Assembly (NCBI GenBank): GCA_024220525.1
Contig: JAMYWO010000268.1
Span: 13,781 to 54,095, forward strand
DNA: 40,315 bases
Direction of reading: 5' to 3'
Source of the DNA: Cochliopodium minus
Lineage: Eukaryota; Discosea; Himatismenida; Cochliopodiidae
Below the pieces are notes generated by a model that did not search any database, was not told the DNA's origin, and was given only the letters and a program-made list of their open reading frames with translations. The translations under genes and the position numbers were made by a program. Below, in pieces: positions 8,770 to 19,500 of this stretch (position 1 is the stretch's first letter; every line of letters begins with the position of its first letter).

Positions 8770-10161
8770 TCAATTAAAAAAAGAGTAGATAGAAACAGCA
8801 ATAAGAAAAAAAGCAGAAAAGTATACCCAAGAGGGAAAAGCAAATGTAGATTTGTTTTTCTTTTTAATCTCCGCTAACAAAAGATTCTTGTAATCTTCAG
8901 TGAACAAAAACAATGCGTTCTCGAGAATGTACTTCAAAACATTTGGATGAAGCATTCCAGCTAAGCCAGTTTGATCACTCTGATTGATCAATCGAGTGAC
9001 AGACGTGCTGCTGGCAGAAGAAAACTCAGAACCTTTGATGATGTGAAGGGTTCCCTTTTCGAGCTGTTTTTTGTAAGAAGTGACAAAGGATTCGTACTTT
9101 TCCATCTCTGATTTTCTCATCACCACGATCGTATTCACAAATTCTACAGTCCTTGGCCCAATGTCTTATATTAATATATTTTTATTTTTAAATTTTAAAC
9201 TCTTTAATATTTTTATTTAAATTTTTTTTTTGTTAAAATTAATTTATTTAATTTTTAATATTATTTTTCATTTTTCATTTTTTATTTTCTATTTTTTATT
9301 TTTTATTTTTTAATAATTAATTTATTTTGATAATACTTACCTGATCCCACACAATAAAAGAGTTGGAATTCTCTATCTTTTAAAAGGCCACCTGCCAAAG
9401 TTTCCTCCAAATATATTTTAACTCTGTCTGGATTGACAAAAAGGGTCTGAGATCTTCATAAAGGAATTACAATAAAAAAAAATAAAAAAATAAAAAATAA
9501 AAAATAAAAAAATAAAAAAATAAGAAAATAAAATAATATCTACTCTAAAAATTATTAAAAAAATACATTTCCCATCTTGTCACATTTATGTAATCATAAT
9601 CTTCAACAGCCAACTCTACGAGTTTTGCTCTTGTTTCGGAGTCAACTGGTTTAATTCCCCTTCTATATTCCATCTTCTTGCTGACGTAACTGTTGTGAGA
9701 TGGTGAAAGAAAAGCTATGGGGACTTGAAAACTAACAAAGAAAATTTATTAAAAAAAAAAAAATTATTTTTTATTTTTTGTTTACCCTTTGCTCTCTAAA
9801 TGCTTTGTGCAACTTGTTATCATTTCCACTTGTTTTTAAAGATCGCTTTTATGTGAGTAGAATATAGGTTATTTATTTACCATGTCCTGGTAAAAATGAA
9901 AAAGTTTTAGTATCTCATTAATTTTCGCATATATTCATATATTTGAAATTTTTGGACATATTTTAAAGTATAATGGAAAGATATGTTGAATGCCAAGATT
10001 TAACGCTAAATTTTGCTAATTACCATTATGAACTGGTGCAAGAGAGCCGGCTATTCAGTTTTAAAGGTTAGTATAAACATATAATATTTCAACTCACTTG
10101 AGAATAAGACTATTATGGGTTTATCCTTTTCAATTGGCCTGATTTTAAAATTTTCTTTCAT
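8770..10161 (-). CDS. NMN/NaMN adenylyltransferase-like protein with C-terminal membrane anchor (270 aa)
   Basis: Nucleotidyltransferase of the NMNAT type (NAD synthesis: mononucleotide plus ATP gives dinucleotide). Exons: 10161-10098, 10050-10024, 9886-9881 (6 nt), 9828-9786, 9731-9567, 9453-9341 and 9164-8770, together 813 nt. The joined N-terminus reads IIVLFSTGSLAPVHNGHVEM, which carries the HxGH nucleotide-binding signature (H29-N-G-H32). Next come FLSPSHNSYVSKK, a YINVTRWE segment, FYCVGSD and NTIVVMRKSE, then the SSASSTSVTRLI motif (family ISSTxxR) and LHPNVLKYI. All these landmarks appear in family order. The last 24 residues are a hydrophobic helix (WVYFSAFFLIAVSIYSFF), so the enzyme is probably tail-anchored to an organelle membrane. 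That is not usual for NMNATs. Confidence 0.85.
9881..9886 (-). other. 6-nt microexon of the NMNAT-like gene
   Basis: GACATG on the minus strand, flanked by ...ACCAG before and GTAAAT after. With the neighbouring single bases it supplies Gly-His (and the first base of Val) of the HxGH signature. Skipping it stays in frame but deletes G31-H32. Confidence 0.65.
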
Positions 10162-10285
10162 ATCCCAGCAATTTTTTTTTTTTTTTGATCAATAATAAAA
10201 AAAATGAAGGTATAAATTAAGAAAATAATTTTAATCAACAAAGCATTTATCCGATTTAAGACAAAATTTAGAATTTTATGTATGT

Positions 10286-13200
10286 TTATTTTGTCCTGGA
10301 ATGCTCCAATTCTTCTTGCATTTCAACTCTGATGACTTGTAATTCCTTCTTCAATTCACCCTCCAACTCAATCTTTAATTCATTCTTCAATTCAGTCTTC
10401 TCCTTTTCAAATTCCTGTTTCTGTTGATCGAGAAGAATCTTCTCCTCTTCTTTCTGCTTCTCGAGCTCTTCTCTGAGCTTGTTGATTTCAATTTCAGCGA
10501 AATAATCAGATTCATTTTCGTTAACTTTTATGATATTATCAACTTCATTGATGCTTTCGAGATCTCTGCGGGTTTTGGAATGATGATTGACACCACAAAA
10601 TGCTTCAACAGTGACAACTTGAACAGCTTGTTCCCAAACAGATTCTTTACCCATGTTGGTGACAAGACCGGAAGGATCCTTGTTGAAGAGAGGAGGAATA
10701 TATCTACAAGTGAATGAATTGTTATCTCCATAAAGTTTATCGATTTGATGGAGGAAGCAAAAGTAACCACACTCTACCTTGTTGGTGGTTGGCATTTCTT
10801 TCAATTGGAGGATTTTACATCCAGGTTTATCGGACATTCTTTTGTTACCTTGCTTATCATAGAAAGAGATGGATGTGATTACCTCTTCTTTGACTCCATC
10901 GAATTCATTTCTATCGGTATCCATCGATTGGATGCAATCTTTCAAATTTGATACACCACATTCTGATTCTACAGAAAAGTCAGAAGCACGGCAGGTGGAT
11001 GGAGAAAGTTTGTGGCTCATGATATCCCATGTGCAATCACCCCCGACCAACATCTCATCTTCTCTACACTTCAAAGTGAAAGAGTGTTCTTTTTGAGAAT
11101 CAAAGCTGTTCTTTTGAGTAATAGGATCATTTTCAACCGAGATGTAAACAGCGCTGAAATAATTGAAAGCTTTGGAGTTAGAAGAGACATGAAAAGTGAA
11201 ATCGGAAGAGGTGAGCAATGAAGGAGAAACGAGATAGTTTGATACTGCATTTCTGTTGATCTTATTGAAAGCAGAGCTGTTCTCCTCTCTGACAACCTTG
11301 GTTTCTCTGTAAACTGAAAGTTTTCCTCTTTCTCCCTTTTGTCCTCTTCTACCTCTTTTACCGTCTTTACCGTTCAAACCTCTTTCACCAGTATCTCCCT
11401 TAACACCTTTCTCACCTTGTATTCCTTGTTTACCTTGTTTACCTACTAAACCTTGTTTACCGTGCAACCCCCTTGGACCCTCGACACCCTTTTCTCCTTT
11501 GTTTCCCTTTTTACCTTTTTTACCTCTTTTACCTGTAAGACCTCTGTTACCCTGGATACCTTGGGGACCCTGTGTTCCCTTTTCACCAGTTCTTCCTCTT
11601 CTACCTTCCTCTCCATGCTCTCCCTTTGTTCCTCTCTTACCGACTCTTCCTTGTTCTCCTTTGACACCCCTGTCTCCCTTGTCACCAGTGAACCCTCTTT
11701 CTCCAAGGTCACCCTTTGTTCCCTTCTGTCCTTTTTTACCTCTGTGTCCAGTCAACCCTCTGTCTCCCTTCTCTCCTCTAAATCCTACTTCTCCCTTCTC
11801 TCCTTCAATACCCTTGAGACCTTCCACACCTCTCAAACCTTTCTTACCTCTCTTTCCTTTTTCACCAGTGAACCCTCTCTGCCCCTCTTCACCTTTCTGT
11901 CCCTCTTCTCCCTTATACCCAGGAAGCCCTCTTTCACCAAGGTCACCCTTTTCTCCTTTGATACCCGCTGGACCAACGAATCCAATAGGACCTTTTTTTC
12001 CTCTCTTTCCTTCTACTCCTCTTTCTCCTTGAATACCTTGATCTCCTTTGTCTCCTTTGTGACCTTGTTTACCTCTTCTACCATCAATACCTTGTTCTCC
12101 TCTCTCTCCAACTTCTCCCTTCTCTCCTGTAAAACCTCTCAAACCAAACTCTCCTTTCTTACCTCTCTTTCCTTTTTCTCCAGTAGGACCAGCATCACCT
12201 TTCACTCCTTTAAATCCAATCGCTCCTCTTTTACCTCTCTTACCGATCTCCCCTTTCAAACCAGGTAATCCCTCAAAACCTCTTTCTCCTATATCTCCCT
12301 TGTTTCCTTTCTCACCATATCCAAGTTCTCCTTTTTGACCTTTGAATCCATAATCACCTCTATCTCCCTTTGTTCCCTTCTTACCTCTAGGTCCCAAAAA
12401 CCCTCTTTCACCTTTCTCTCCTAAGAAACCACGTTTACCAGTAGGACCAGCATCACCTTTGACACCCTTAAATCCTTGTCTACCTTGATCTCCCTTTGCT
12501 CCCTTCATTCCTCTGTGTCCCATCTCACCAGGTTCTCCTATTTCTCCCTTATCTCCCTTTTTACCTCTTTTACCTCTTTTACCATCAGATCCTACCTCTC
12601 CCTTTTGTCCGTCTGCACCAGTATAACCTTGGATACCAATATCTCCTTTAAATCCCTTTTGTCCTATTTCTCCTTTATCTCCTTTTGATCCAACTTCTCC
12701 CTTATCGCCTCTAACTCCCTTAACTCCTTGTTTTCCTCTCTTTCCAGTCAAACCAATCGATCCTTTTGGACCTAAATCTCCTTTGCTACCTTTGGTTCCT
12801 TTTCTTCCTTGTAAACCAATTGAACCTTTAGGACCTGAAAAAAAAAGAATTGACATATAATTAAAAGATAATAAAAAATTATAATGCTTAACAGATCCTT
12901 AAACAATTATTTTCATAACAATTTTTCTTACCCAAGAATCCTCGTGGACCAACTTCTCCCTTGAATCCTTTTTCTCCTCTTCTTCCCTTATCCCCTAATT
13001 TTCCACGTTTACCTCTTCTACCCTTCTCTCCTCTTTCACCCTGCACACCCATGCGACCTTGTTCACCTAGATCTCCCTTTTGACCTTGCTCACCTTGAGG
13101 ACCGACGGGACCTATGATACCTTGATCACCTTTAACACCCTTGTGTCCTCTTTTACCCTTTTGTCCCTTTTCTCCGACCTCACCTTTATCACCCATGTAT

Positions 13201-14900
13201 CCATCTGATCCTTGAGGACCTTGTTCTCCTTTAACTCCCCTATCTCCTTTCTTTCCTCTTTTACCTAAAGGACCAGTCATACCGATCTCTCCTTTATCTC
13301 CCTTGTGACCTTTGTGACCTTTCTCTCCCTCTTTACCTTTATCTCCCTCCCCTCTGTCACCCTTGTGTCCCTTGAAACCTCTCTCCCCAACAAAACCCTG
13401 ATCACCCTTGATTCCCTTAAAACCTCTTCTACCCTTTTTGCCTTTTTCACCTCTGTCGCCCTTGTGTCCCTCTCCTCCCTTTTCTCCAACTTGACCTTTT
13501 TCACCAGTGTATCCTTGGAGACCTTGAATACCTTGAAATCCAATTCTACCTCTTTTACCTCTATCACCCTTGACACCTTTGAATCCTTCATATCCTCTTT
13601 CTCCCTTCAATCCTTTTCTACCTCTTCTACCCTTCTCTCCAGTAGTTCCAGTTTCACCTCTGTAACCAATCTCCCCTTTATTTCCCTTATTACCTTTCCC
13701 TCCACTAAAACCCTGAAGTCCAATTCTTCCTCTTTTACCTCTATCACCCTTGACACCTTTGAATCCTTCAAATCCTCTATCTCCCTTCAATCCCTTTCTA
13801 CCTCTTCTTCCAATCTCTCCTTTTTGACCTTGTTCTCCAAAATCACCTTTCAATCCTTTTGTTCCTCTTTTTCCTTTGAAACCTCTTTCACCTTGAATAC
13901 CTTTTTCTCCCTGAATTCCATTAAACCCAATTTTACCTCTTTTACCCTTGTTACCCTTATTTCCCATGATACCTTGGATACCTTGTTCTCCTTGAACACC
14001 TTTTACACCAACATCCCCCTTTTGACCTTTATGTCCCTTTTTACCACGAAGACCTCTTGATCCAACATCACCCTTAACACCCTTGGTTCCCTTCTGTCCA
14101 GTCTCACCATCAAGACCAGCGATACCTTGATCACCCTTCAATCCTTGCTTTCCTCTTCTCCCTTTCAACCCTTGTGCTCCAACTTCTCCTTTCCCACCAT
14201 TCTCTCCCTTCTGTCCATCTTCTCCAGTTTCTCCCTTTCTTCCCCTCTTACCAGTTCTTCCTCTCATACCTTTAACACCAAGTGCTCCCTGTTCTCCCTT
14301 TTCTCCAACAAATCCTCGATCACCCTTTATTCCTTTCTGTCCTTTTCTTCCTTCAAAACCACGTAAACCTTGTTCTCCTTGTTTACCTCTCTCTCCTTTC
14401 TTTCCTCTTTTACCTTCTTGTCCCACATCTCCCTTGATACCTTGTACTCCCATCTTTCCTCTTCTCCCTTCTCTCCCCTTCTCTCCTTGTTGTCCAAATT
14501 CACCCTTTTGTCCGAAACTTCCTTTCTTACCTTTTTCTCCTTTTTCTCCTTGGATACCTTGAATTCCTTGTTCTCCATTAAATCCAGTTTTTCCATTTCT
14601 TCCCTTATCTCCTTTTTCCCCTGGGAATCCTCTTGGTCCAGGTTTTCCTTCTTCTTGGATCGAATATCTTTGTTCATTTAATCCATCAAATCCAATTTCT
14701 CCATTTGATCCAAGAATTCCTTTATCTTTTATTTTTCTTTCATGATATCCTCTTTCTGATAATTCTCTTTTTTCTCCTTCATCCACATTTCTTTCTGATT
14801 GATAATTGATGTCTATCTGATCTGTTTTCTGAGATAAAACCCCATCTATTAAGAATGTAAGAAATAACAAAATGAAAAGGAAAAGAATTGATTTATTCAT
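10286..14900 (-). CDS. Giant secreted collagen-like protein 1 (about 1505 aa)
   Basis: Two exons, 14900-12932 and 12834-10286, joined by a 97-nt intron (GTAAGA...TTTCAG). Splicing keeps the Gly-X-Y register exactly: ...GPRGFLG|PKGSIG.... Signal peptide at residues 1-23 (…DGVLSQ). Then a charged linker, then about 358 nearly unbroken Gly-X-Y triplets (residues 85-1160). These are rich in Lys, Arg, Glu and Asp and poor in Pro. After the VYRETKVVREE junction comes a domain with 10 cysteines, then KTRRDLES (dibasic), then a Glu/Lys coiled coil to the end. The protein should be exported and trimerise into a rod; matrix, cyst-wall or surface use is inference. Unspliced RNA would end at LRIC-stop just inside the intron and give a 670-aa collagen without the C-terminal domain. 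The C-terminal domain is shared with the paralog at 16571-23914. I cannot name its family. Confidence 0.9.
12835..12931 (-). other. Only intron of collagen-like gene 1
   Basis: Starts GTAAGA and ends TTTTTTTTTCAG on the coding strand. Phase 1, splitting a glycine codon. The two exons look like separate genes if the intron is missed, because an in-frame stop lies in the intron and an ATG lies near its 3' end. Confidence 0.9.
13540..13820 (-). repeat. 180-nt tandem duplication inside collagen gene 1
   Basis: The stretch starting at 13540 recurs almost base for base at 13720, an offset of 180 nt (60 residues). Both copies encode GRRGRKGLKG-(D/E)-RG followed by GFKGVKGDRGKRGRIG. The array has grown by local duplication in whole triplets. 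Confidence 0.85.
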
Positions 14901-15149
14901 CTCTATTCAATTTTTTTTTATTATTTTTTTATCCTTTCAAAAATATTTGACACTTTTTAAATTGACACAATATTTTATTGAAAAAAATAATTTCAATTTT
15001 GATTCAATTTCAAATATTCAAGAAGCTTCAACTCAACTTTCAATCGAAGATAAGTCTTTCATTAATCCATTTTAATATTATAAAAAATATAAAAATTTAT
15101 GATATTTTAATTATTTTAATTGAAATTTTTTAAAGCCAATTATTTGAGA
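14901..15149. other. Short intergenic gap upstream of collagen gene 1
   Basis: About 250 bases between the collagen 1 start and the stop of the next gene on the same strand. A+T-rich. No clear promoter motif. It must carry the collagen 1 promoter. Confidence 0.5.
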
Positions 15150-15926
15150 TTAAATGATGTGGTCCAAAAGATTTTCAACCGTGTTGAAATGAAAGACCAC
15201 AAAAATTAAACTGAAATTTCCAATCAAACCAAAAGGGGCAATTGCAAATTTGGTAACAGTTGATTCACAACAAGGTAAATACCGTATGAAAAAACATAGA
15301 AAATGCCAACATAAAAGATTAAGTCAATGAAAAAGAACCACAAGCTCTTTTGAAATCATCAGTACCCCACTTTTCGATGAAGAGGGTGAGGCTCATTACT
15401 CCAGCTATCATGAGTTCGCTGCAAAGGGAAGGATTTTCACAAACTTTTACAGTTAATTCTTCGATGGAAATGTGTGTTCCATTGGAGACTGTGTGCATTG
15501 TAAGCTTTCCTTGTCCATAACAAAATAACGGAATTGCAACAAGACAAACAAACATAATGATTCCTAACAACCAACACAAACAATCATACTGGTCTTTCTT
15601 TTCGTCCATGTCCGTATTAACATCTTTGTTATCCTTATACATTAATAAATGATAAAGTTAATTGAATGAAGAGAAAGTATATTTTACTGTGATGTTCATT
15701 TTTATTTTTTCTAAAAAAGTTTTCAATTTTGGATTTTTAGAAACCATAACAATAGATGGAAGTGAACTCAAAGGATCATCTAATTTTATCTTTTTTTTTC
15801 TAGATATTCTAGAATTTCTTTTTCTTTTTCATTGCCTGTTAATCTCAAAAAGAATTCAACAGATTTGATCTTTGCAGCATCTTTTTTGTTGAATCCTCCT
15901 TCATTATTTAATAATTTCTTCGACAT
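15150..15926 (-). CDS. Multi-pass (about 4 TM) membrane protein, reading frame interrupted
   Basis: Unrecognised membrane protein. The part 15642-15319 reads cleanly. It has an acidic N-terminal tail, TM1 (CLCWLLGIIMFVCLVAIPLF), an outer loop with NGT and two Cys, and TM2 (ELMIAGVMSLTLFI), before a stop. TM3 (LWFFFIDLIFYVGIFYV) lies one base out of frame after an A4 run (15348-15351). TM4 (FAIAPFGLIGNFSLIFVVFHF) and a tail ending at a TAA (15150) lie another base out after a T6 run (15289-15294). Upstream, a Lys-rich stretch from an ATG at 15926 is broken at an A9 run (15791-15799). It may join by a GTAAAA...TATAAG intron (15687-15634) or be a separate small gene. Each break needs one added base. 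Some could instead be odd introns, for example GTTACC...TTTCAG before the last segment. Decaying gene or homopolymer sequencing errors. Confidence 0.5.
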
Positions 15927-16155
15927 TGAACATATTTTCTTTCTATAAATTTATCATTTTACACAAAAATTCTTCCTTTTTAATTCGAATTCCGACATCA
16001 TTTAAACATAATTTCACAAAATCTGTTTGAATGGTTTTTGATTTGAATCAGATTGACTCTGATTGGCTTCTTCAACAGCGGAAAAGCGATTGATATTTAT
16101 TTTTTTGGTTATGAAAGGGATTTAGGGTCAAAAATTTGTTAAAGTTCTTTGTGTG

Positions 16156-16472
16156 ATGAAATATAGTTGGGGATATGTAAATCTCTTTCTTTTTCTTTCA
16201 ATTAAATTTTTTAATTTTTTTTTAAATAGGTGGCTCTCATGACAAGAAACACTTATTATCTTGTTTACAACTTTGTTTTTAAAAAAATTGATCAAGAAAA
16301 TTTTGTTGAAATGGAACAACAAATCCAAAAGTGGGTGAATGGCTTGGTCAAAAAAGAATTTTCTGTTCTTACTTTCCATTTCGAAAGTTATGGAAACATA
16401 TTTGGTGAGAAATGTTTCGTTTTGGTTACCAAAATAACTTCCAGTCTTTTGAATGAATGCGGATGGTATTGA
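16156..16472 (+). CDS. Small protein of unknown function (about 87 aa)
   Basis: Two exons, 16156-16176 (MKYSWGY) and 16230-16472, joined in phase 0 across a 53-nt intron (GTAAAT...AAATAG). The product has a YYLVYNFVFKKI start, an acidic helix with EMEQQIQKWV, then alternating hydrophobic strands (SVLTFHFESYG, CFVLVTKI). It looks like a compact alpha/beta fold with no signal peptide. I do not recognise a family. Start and first exon are tentative. The gene lies between the two collagen genes on the opposite strand. Confidence 0.45.
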
Positions 16473-16570
16473 GTACAGCTCATTGTGAAAATATCAATTA
16501 TTTTTATAAAAAATTAAAGAGATAAATTTAAAAGAAAATAGATTGAAATATAATTTAAAAATGTTTTAAT

Positions 16571-19500
16571 TTATTTATTTTTTTCATTCAAAACTTTTTT
16601 GAGTTGTTTTGCCAAGAATTTGATTTCTTTTTCCAATTTACTTTCAATTTTGTCTCTTTTCAATTCTTCTTTCTTCAATTCTTGTTTTTGTTGTTGAATT
16701 TCGAGTTCTTGTTGTTCTTTTTCTTTCTCGAACTGATCTTTTTGTTGATCAAGAAGAATCTTCTCTTCTTCTTTCTGCTTCCCGAGCTCCTCTCTGAGTT
16801 GATTGATTTCATTTTCTGCGAAAAAGTCGACTTCATTTTCGCCAACTTTGACAATACTATCTACATTCTGACTTTCGAGATCTCTGCGGGATTTGGATTG
16901 ATGATTGACACCACAGAATGCTTCAACAGTGACAACTTGGACAGATTGTTCCCAAACAGATTGTTTTCCACCAGAAACCAAAGTTGTATCGAAGAGAGGG
17001 GGAACATATCTACAAGTGAAAGTGTTATCATCCCCGTAAAGTTTGTCAATTTGATGGAGGAAGCAGAAGTAACCGCATTCCAACTTTTGAGTGGTTGGCA
17101 TTTCTTTCAATTCAAGGATCTTACATCTAGGTTTGTTGACTGTGTTTTTGTTTCCTTGACCATCATAGAATGAGATAGAAGAGACAACAACATCAGATTT
17201 GCCATCAAAGTCTCCCTTTTTGGAATCAACGGAGAAGAGGCAATCTTTCAAGTTAGATACACCACACTCAGATTCTGCAACAAAATCAGAAGCACGGCAA
17301 GAAGATGCAGAAATTCGATAGCTCATGATATCCCATGTGCAATCTCCCCCAATCAAGATTTCGTTAGGTTTACATGCGCTTGAAAAGGAGTATTCTTTTT
17401 GAGAATCAAAGTTGTATTTTTGGGATACAGTGGTGTTGGAAGACAAGTAAATAGAACTGAAATAGTTGAAGGCAGTGGTAGATTCAGGGGATTGATTGAA
17501 TGTGAAATCGTTCTTTTTGACGAGATCCTTATTAAAAAGAAAGTGAGGGACAGGTGTCCTGTTTATCTTTTGGAATGCATTTCCTTCTTCTCTCACAACC
17601 TTGGTTTCTCTGTAAACTTTGAGCTGAGCTCTTTCTCCCTTTTCTCCTTTTTGACCTTGTTTTCCAGTGTGGCCCCTGACACCAGCCTTACCTCTTAAAC
17701 CTCTCATTCCCTTTTGACCTTGTTTACCTTTCAAACCAAAACCGATCTCTCCTTTTTGTCCTGCATCTCCTTTTTGTCCCTTTGAACCCTTCTTTCCTTT
17801 TTTGCCTTGAATACCTTGAATTCCTTGCTTTCCTTCTTGTCCTACATCTCCCTTTGCTCCTTTTTTTCCTGCTTTACCTGTTTTTCCAATCTCTCCTTTG
17901 ATTCCTTTATCTCCTTTGGCACCATCAGCTCCTTTGTTTCCTTGGTCTCCTGTTTTTCCTCTTTCTCCGTCCTCTCCCTTTCCTCCTTGAATTCCTTGTT
18001 CACCTTTAAGACCTCTTCTTCCAACAGCTCCTCTCTCTCCCTTCAAACCTTGTTCTCCAAAATCTCCTTTTTCTCCTTTATGTCCACGATGACCTCTTTC
18101 TCCCAAATCTCCTTTTTCTCCATCTCTACCTTTCTCTCCTTGCTCTCCTACAATTCCTTTATCCCCCTTTTGACCTTCAGCTCCTTTAGACCCAGTAGCA
18201 CCTTCATCTCCTTTGATACCTCTTTGTCCTTTATGCCCAATAAAACCTCTGTCTCCTTTGACACCTTTGAATCCTCGAAATCCTTGCTCCCCGACAAATC
18301 CACGAGGACCTACTTCTCCTTTGATTCCAGTTGCTCCTATTTCTCCCTTAACACCTTGCATTCCGACAAGTCCTTGTTTACCACGGAACCCACGGAATCC
18401 ACGGAATCCTCTCTTACCAGTTTTTCCTCTGAATCCTCTCTTTCCCATATCTCCTTTAACTCCTCTGATTCCTTGTATACCCTTGTCTCCTCTCTCTCCT
18501 TTTTGTCCCTTCAGTCCTCTGTAACCTTGAGCACCTTGTTCTCCTTGGATACCTTGTTCTCCTATTTCTCCCTTTTGACCTTGTTTTCCTTCATCTCCCT
18601 TTAGACCTTTCTCACCAACAAAACCTCTTATTCCTTGAGGTCCGATTTCACCTTTAATTCCTTGAAGACCCAAAGGACCTTGTTCTCCAGTTGGACCTAT
18701 GAAACCTCTATCTCCCTTGGTTCCTTTTGTTCCTTGGATACCTCTTTTTCCTTGGTGACCTTGTTCTCCTCTCAAACCGATCTCTCCTTGTGATCCACGT
18801 CTACCTTTTTCTCCTCTATCTCCTTTTTTACCTCTAATACCTTGTTCTCCTTTTTGTCCTTCAATACCTTGCTCTCCTTTCTCTCCGTGGAGACCAGTAA
18901 GACCTCTAGGACCTATTTCTCCTTTAAATCCTTTTTGACCTTGTGCTCCTTGTACACCTTGGATACCTTCAGGTCCTTGAATACCTTGCTCTCCAATATC
19001 TCCCTTTTGTCCCATATCTCCTTTGTTACCAACAGGACCAACAGCTCCAGTATGCCCAAGTTTACCTCTTTTTCCTCTAATTCCTTGTATTCCTTGTTCT
19101 CCTTGTTCTCCCTTTTGCCCTCTATCTCCTCTTTGTCCTTTAGTTCCTTTAATTCCCTGGTAACCTTTTTGTCCTTGATCTCCTTTGACCCCTTTGAATC
19201 CTTGATAACCACGAACGCCTTGAATACCTTGGTCTCCTTTATTTCCCTTGAACCCTCTCGCACCTACATTTCCTTTGTTTCCTCTGTCTCCCCTTTGACC
19301 CTTTTCTCCTTGATAACCTCTCTTACCTTGATGGCCAATGTCTCCCTTGAATCCTCTTTTACCACGTGGACCCATGTCTCCTTTGACTCCTTTGAATCCT
19401 TCTTGACCTTTGAATCCTCTGTGACCAATTCTACCTTTATCTCCTTTGACACCTTTGAATCCATCATAACCTTGTATCCCTCTTGGACCAGTTTGACCTT

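Noticed and set aside
9477-9530. Regularly spaced repeats that could suggest a CRISPR-like array
   Set aside because: A simple AAAAAAT microsatellite without unique spacers, in a eukaryotic genome.
9972-10068. Plus-strand ATG frame starting MERYVECQDL followed by GTTAGT
   Set aside because: It overlaps exon 2 of the NMNAT-like gene on the other strand, which has exact motif and phase support; no continuation exon is seen.
11453-14681. Long open frames rich in S, F, L and P on the plus strand across collagen gene 1
   Set aside because: They are antisense shadows. Gly/Lys/Glu codons read backwards give Pro/Phe/Ser/Leu without stops, and there are no starts, motifs or splice signals.
12888-14900. 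Collagen gene ending at 12888 as a separate 670-aa gene
   Set aside because: The stop lies in a good GTAAGA...CAG intron, and splicing continues the Gly-X-Y register without a break.
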